Origin: Thermanaerovibrio velox DSM 12556
GTDB lineage: Bacteria; Synergistota; Synergistia; Synergistales; Synergistaceae
Direction: 5' to 3'
Assembly: GCF_000237825.1 (NCBI RefSeq)
Contig: NZ_CM001377.1
Coordinates: 1,240,001 to 1,304,000, forward strand
Length of the DNA stretch: 64,000 nucleotides
The notes under the pieces are model-generated. The model ran no database searches. It had not been told where the DNA came from and was given only the letters and a program-made list of their open reading frames with translations. The position numbers were made by a program, and so were the translations under genes. Positions 61,037-64,000 of the stretch are shown in pieces (positions within the stretch are counted from its first letter, which is position 1; the number at the start of each line of letters is the position of its first letter).

Positions 61037-61732
61037 ATGGCAAGACCAATAAAAACCGCCATTTGGATCCTGTTTATCACCCTATGTGGGTTGTTCCTAG
61101 ACCATGGGGCCGCCGAGGCCTCCATGGAAGGACGAATACGGGAGTGCGCCAGGGTTATAAGGGATATGGCGGGAGAGAACGACGCTTCCACCATGCGGGA
61201 TCTCATAAGGTCCAGCCACGGGATAGCCATATTCCCATCGGTCGTGAAGGCCGGCCTAGGCATAGGCGGCAAGTACGGCCAGGGGGTCCTTCTCAAACAC
61301 GACCCATACACGAACCGGTGGTACGGCCCAAGCTTCGTAAACATCGCCGGGCTATCTTGGGGAATCCAGATAGGGGTCCAATCCACCGCCCTGGTCCTGG
61401 TTATAAACAACCAAAAGGGCATCGAGGCCTTTGAGGGGGATAAGATAACCTTAGGCGGTGACCTGTCCGTATCCGCTGGGCCGGTGGGCCGAAACGCCCA
61501 AGCGGGGACCGATTCAAGCCTCAAGGCATCCATTTACAGCTACTCCATGTCAAAGGGCCTCTTCGCTGGGCTCTCCCTTGAGGGGGCGGTCATATCCACC
61601 GAGGGGGACACCAACCGGGCTTACTGGGGAAGGGAGATGTCGGTTCAGCAGATCCTTTCCAAACGGGCGTCAGGGCCAAAGATGGTGCCCCTGCTAAGAG
61701 CCCTTAAAGACGCGGTAAAAACGGGTAAGTGA
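61037..61732 (+). CDS. SYLF-domain (Ysc84-like) exported lipid-binding protein
   Basis: This 231-residue protein has a signal peptide (T-A-I-W-I-L-F-I-T-L-C-G-L-F-L, cleaved near A-E-A). The SYLF/DUF500 domain follows: I-R-S-S-H-G-I-A-I-F-P-S-V-V-K-A-G, G-G-K-Y-G-Q-G-V and a late S-K-G-L-F-A-G-L-S-L-E-G-A. Family proteins bind phosphoinositides in eukaryotes; bacterial roles are unclear. The start has AAGGAGG upstream. It follows the glycogen genes on the same strand, with no obvious link. Confidence 0.85.
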   Translation: MARPIKTAIWILFITLCGLFLDHGAAEASMEGRIRECARVIRDMAGENDASTMRDLIRSSHGIAIFPSVVKAGLGIGGKYGQGVLLKHDPYTNRWYGPSFVNIAGLSWGIQIGVQSTALVLVINNQKGIEAFEGDKITLGGDLSVSAGPVGRNAQAGTDSSLKASIYSYSMSKGLFAGLSLEGAVISTEGDTNRAYWGREMSVQQILSKRASGPKMVPLLRALKDAVKTGK

Positions 61733-61745
61733 TCCCCTTAACAGC

Positions 61746-61846
61746 ATCTCGCGAGATCTAGCAACACAAGACACGAAGCACGATGGGATATTCCGGGAGC
61801 CCCTTCAGGGCTCCCGGGCGTTATCGGCCCACTTAAACCGTGGGCC
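61746..61846. terminator. Hairpin region between convergent genes
   Basis: The 193-base gap holds a perfect 12-bp palindrome, ATCTCGCGAGAT (61746-61757), and two hairpins: CCGGGAGCCC with GGGCTCCCGG (61793-61817), and GGCCCAC with GTGGGCC (61826-61846). None has a strong T run. They probably end both the SYLF and comB-like transcripts. Confidence 0.5.
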
Positions 61847-61925
61847 CTTAAACAGTAACCATGGAGAACTAAAACTCCTGCATACCCCAAGATCCCCAAT
61901 CCCCCATCAGCCGTACTTAAAGGAA

Positions 61926-62672
61926 TCACATTCCCCGGTGAAGCTCCGCGAAGGCCTCGCCAAACCGCCTCGCCTCGACCAGGAGGTCGCACACATCCAC
62001 ATTACATGCCTCCTCTATGTCCCCTAGGAAGCCCATATCAGCCAGGAACATGGCATGAGAGGACCTCTTCAAGATAGCCCCCATCAGATCACCCCTTATC
62101 CCCCGGTACTCCTCAATGGCCCTGAGCGCGGAGGCTGATAAATCCACATCGGATCCTCCCCGTATGTCAATCAAACGATCCAAAAGAGCCCCTGCGGCAA
62201 CCACATCCTCGTAGGACTCAGCCCCTTCGTGCCCGGCGCACAAGACCGCCAAAGCCCCTGCTTCACGAGCCATAAGAGCCGCCGCAGCTCCTAGGTTCCT
62301 CATGCAAAAGGGATAAACCCGGTTTGACACCTCAATGGCCTTAAGGATGGCATTGGTACCGTTGGTGGTGGTCATGATAATGCGAAGCCGGCGATCCTTA
62401 GGAGCCCCCATGAGCTCCCTAGGTGAGTTCCCACCATCGAAGCCCACCGGAGCCACCCCACCCCGCTCTCCCCAGAGGGACCAACCTTCACCAAGCCTGT
62501 CCCTTAATTCCCTTGCCTCCTCCACTGTGCCAGATAAAATCGCGTTTAAGCCTCCAAGCTCAAAAAACACGCTCATCTGCGTGGTAGCCCTCAACATGTC
62601 CACCACAAAACAGGATGAGAAGGAACCGGATATCTCCCCTGGGCTCGAGAACACCTCCACCCTGCAGATCAT
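61926..62672 (-). CDS. comB: 2-phosphosulfolactate phosphatase-family protein
   Basis: This 248-residue protein matches the ComB fold family by V-V-D-M-L-R-A-T-T, W-G-E-R-G-G-V-A-P-V-G-F-D-G-G-N-S-P and T-T-T-N-G-T-N-A-I. C-A-G-H-E-G-A-E-S-Y-E-D follows. In archaea the enzyme serves coenzyme M synthesis. In bacteria its role is less clear, possibly sulfolactate metabolism; no partner gene is found here. ATG at 62672 has AAGGAGG upstream, and it is divergent from the universal stress protein gene. Confidence 0.85.
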   Translation of the reverse strand: MICRVEVFSSPGEISGSFSSCFVVDMLRATTQMSVFFELGGLNAILSGTVEEARELRDRLGEGWSLWGERGGVAPVGFDGGNSPRELMGAPKDRRLRIIMTTTNGTNAILKAIEVSNRVYPFCMRNLGAAAALMAREAGALAVLCAGHEGAESYEDVVAAGALLDRLIDIRGGSDVDLSASALRAIEEYRGIRGDLMGAILKRSSHAMFLADMGFLGDIEEACNVDVCDLLVEARRFGEAFAELHRGM

Positions 62673-62697
62673 TACTCATAACCTCCTTGCATTCGTG

Positions 62698-62706
62698 TGA
62701 TAGAAT
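62698..62706 (+). promoter_or_regulatory. Extended -10 promoter of the universal stress protein gene
   Basis: TGATAGAAT at 62698-62706 fits an extended -10, 40 bases before the start codon at 62746. Confidence 0.5.
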
Positions 62707-62745
62707 AAACTTAAGATTTTCACAGCCAGGAAGGGAGTGATCCTG

Positions 62746-63204
62746 ATGCCCAAGAAGATGTTGGTGGCGGCGGATTTAAGCAAGCTGGGCGAGTCAGTTG
62801 TAAGGTACGGCTACTCCTTGTCTCACAGGCTCAACATCGAGGCCACGTTCCTCCACGTCATACCCAACTACTACATATGGAGGGGATATGAGCCCTGGCT
62901 TCCTCCGGATATCAACCAGGAGGTGCAGCAGATAGCGGAAAAGAAGATGCGCTACTTCCTCAAGAAAGCGGAGGAACAGCTGGGCTATAAGGATCACCCA
63001 AACCACAAGCTGGAGCTGCTCTTCGGTGACCCGGCGGAGCAGATAATCGAGTACGCCAAGAAGGAGTCCATGGACCTAATCGTGCTGGGGTACAAGGGGC
63101 ATAGCACCTTGGAGAACATCATCGTTGGAAGCACCGCCTCCAAGGTGGCACGCTACGCTCCCTGTTCGGTTCTGATATACCGTCCCGGGCACGAACCCAT
63201 ATAG
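62746..63204 (+). CDS. Universal stress protein (UspA family)
   Basis: This 152-residue single-domain protein has the UspA fold. It begins K-K-M-L-V-A-A-D-L-S. It ends with the ATP-binding set L-G-Y-K-G-H-S-T-L-E-N-I-I-V-G-S-T-A-S-K-V-A-R-Y, a form of G-x2-G-x9-G-S. ATG at 62746 has GGGAG eight bases upstream; a GTG at 62737 overlaps that site. It probably binds ATP. The partner is unknown. Confidence 0.9.
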   Translation: MPKKMLVAADLSKLGESVVRYGYSLSHRLNIEATFLHVIPNYYIWRGYEPWLPPDINQEVQQIAEKKMRYFLKKAEEQLGYKDHPNHKLELLFGDPAEQIIEYAKKESMDLIVLGYKGHSTLENIIVGSTASKVARYAPCSVLIYRPGHEPI

Positions 63205-63224
63205 GAAAGCGAAAGGGACACCAC

Positions 63225-63263
63225 AAGGGCCACAGGGACAGCACCGTCCTCCCCGTGGCCCTT
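63225..63263 (+). terminator. Hairpin after the universal stress protein gene
   Basis: AAGGGCCAC (63225-63233) pairs with GTGGCCCTT (63255-63263), with GGGAC/GTCCT continuing inside. It lies between convergent genes. No long T run follows. Confidence 0.55.
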
Positions 63264-63311
63264 CGCTTCGCAAGATCCCTTAAGCAAGTTTTAGGGCCGC
63301 CAAGGGGTCCG

Positions 63312-63749
63312 CTATATTATGAGTTTGCCGCCCCCCTTGGGACCACCCATCTTGTCCAACTGCTGGAGAACGTTGGAGGACGCCACCGCAATGCTCGGCT
63401 TCTTGGCCTCCTGGGCCGCATACTCCTGAAGCCTGCGCTCGTACTCCTTAAGGCTCTTCTTCAGGGCCTCCACATCACCTTTGACCCACTGGAGTATCCC
63501 CTCCGCCATGGCCTTCACCATGTCCTCCGGGGGGTCAGAGTTGAGCAACCCAAGTTCCTTGAGCATCCGGTGCTCCTCACGAACGGACTCCAGGATGTCG
63601 TCATCGGTCACAATGCCCTTCTTGTACAGGACCCTGAGGACTATGTTGAACTTGGTCTTGTTGTTCTCGTCGTTTATGGCCAGGGAATCCACCCGGGCCA
63701 GCAACATGGAAAGCACCTCTTCAAGACTTATCTGCATGGGCATGGCCAT
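63312..63749 (-). CDS. Helical protein of unknown function
   Basis: This protein of about 145 residues is mostly helical: I-S-L-E-E-V-L-S-M-L-L-A-R-V-D-S-L-A near the start, G-I-V-T-D-D-D-I-L-E-S-V-R-E-E-H in the middle, then an A-L-K-K-S-L-K-E-Y-E-R-R-L coiled-coil-like stretch. A flexible tail ends G-G-P-K-G-G-G-K. No motif that I recognise is present. ATG at 63749 has GGAG eight bases upstream; earlier starts overlap the strong GGAGGAGG site. Codon use matches the rest of the window. Confidence 0.65.
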   Translation of the reverse strand: MAMPMQISLEEVLSMLLARVDSLAINDENNKTKFNIVLRVLYKKGIVTDDDILESVREEHRMLKELGLLNSDPPEDMVKAMAEGILQWVKGDVEALKKSLKEYERRLQEYAAQEAKKPSIAVASSNVLQQLDKMGGPKGGGKLII

Positions 63750-63906
63750 TACCAATCTCCTCCTCCTTATCGCTGTAAGGCCAATTTTACCACCCACGGG
63801 GGGAAAGCGTTATATACTTTACATGCGAAGCTCCATAGAGAACTTTACCTTAAGCACTATAGTATTAAATCAGAGCTCAAGAACCCCAAAGGAGGTGCCG
63901 GTACGC

Positions 63907-64000
63907 ATGAACAGCATCAAGTGGCATGGCATGAGGCTCATGGTGGCCATAAAACAGGAGTGGCTTACGCTCCTCAACATCACCTTCGGCTGCGTCATCC
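63907..64000 (+). CDS. N-terminal part of a protein, possibly membrane-bound (partial)
   Basis: ATG at 63907 follows AAAGGAGGTGCC. The 31 visible codons encode M-N-S-I-K-W-H-G-M-R-L and then the start of a hydrophobic helix (L-L-N-I-T-F-G-C-V-I) at the window edge. A YitT-like membrane protein would fit but the fragment is too short to decide. The 157 bases before it hold AT-rich, promoter-like DNA with no firm box. Confidence 0.5.
   Translation, partial: MNSIKWHGMRLMVAIKQEWLTLLNITFGCVI

Overview
The window comes from a G+C-rich anaerobic bacterium. TTG starts are frequent, ATA (Ile) and AGG (Arg) codons are common, and amino-acid fermentation genes dominate. This fits a thermophilic or mesophilic member of the Synergistota (Thermanaerovibrio-like). 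The taxon is inferred from gene content and codon use, not from a marker-gene comparison. No phage, insertion sequence or CRISPR array is visible. One short AT-rich stretch (about 22.65-23.17 kb) carries a decayed regulator gene.

Layout: 0-1.3 kb holds the end of an unidentified gene and a compact old-yellow-enzyme-like flavoprotein. 1.4-8.4 kb is a catabolic operon: a PLP aminotransferase, two tandem butyrate kinases, a P-loop ATPase and a four-subunit 2-oxoacid:ferredoxin oxidoreductase. It can take an amino acid to 2-oxoacid, then acyl-CoA, and recover ATP from an acyl phosphate. An RpiR regulator follows. 9.7-14.1 kb (minus strand) has a UPF0173 hydrolase, aspS, hisS (apparent frameshift) and spoVS. 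14.2-22.6 kb has an L,D-transpeptidase, an ornithine/lysine-type decarboxylase with a polar amino-acid ABC transporter, a thioesterase, an amidohydrolase, a TRIC-like channel and an RNA uracil methyltransferase.

22.6-28.6 kb has the TetR-like remnant, a SAM methyltransferase, a SIMPL protein, proC behind a long leader, cysK and pdxST. 28.7-36.5 kb is a nucleoside salvage locus: nucleoside hydrolase, BMP-type ABC transporter (one permease frameshifted), LacI regulator and ribokinase. A perfect 28-bp palindrome lies between regulator and kinase. 36.6-43.2 kb has a chemoreceptor, a NapH-like polyferredoxin, tRNA-Leu(CAA), a membrane protein, and an SDR with an acetoacetate-decarboxylase-like protein. 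43.4-46.5 kb is a cobalamin cluster (cbiB, cobD-like, a Cys-tailed protein, adenosyltransferase). 46.5-52.9 kb has a GntR regulator, a DMT transporter, a YdcF-like protein, a hybrid signalling protein, rarA and a HAD protein. 53-61 kb has a 6S RNA, an ATPase-fold protein and a glycogen cluster (GH57, glgP, glgA, glgC). The end holds a SYLF protein, comB-like phosphatase, a universal stress protein and two small unknowns.

The most notable points are: (1) a proC leader with a strong promoter, a Shine-Dalgarno-preceded short ORF with six Pro codons, and an intrinsic terminator just before the proC ribosome site, which looks like proline attenuation; (2) an unannotated-looking 6S RNA recognised from its closing stem; (3) three genes broken by one extra G or C in a homopolymer (hisS, nupP-like, ydcF-like), either sequencing errors or real slippage sites; (4) a 10-bp tandem duplication that breaks the TetR-like remnant.
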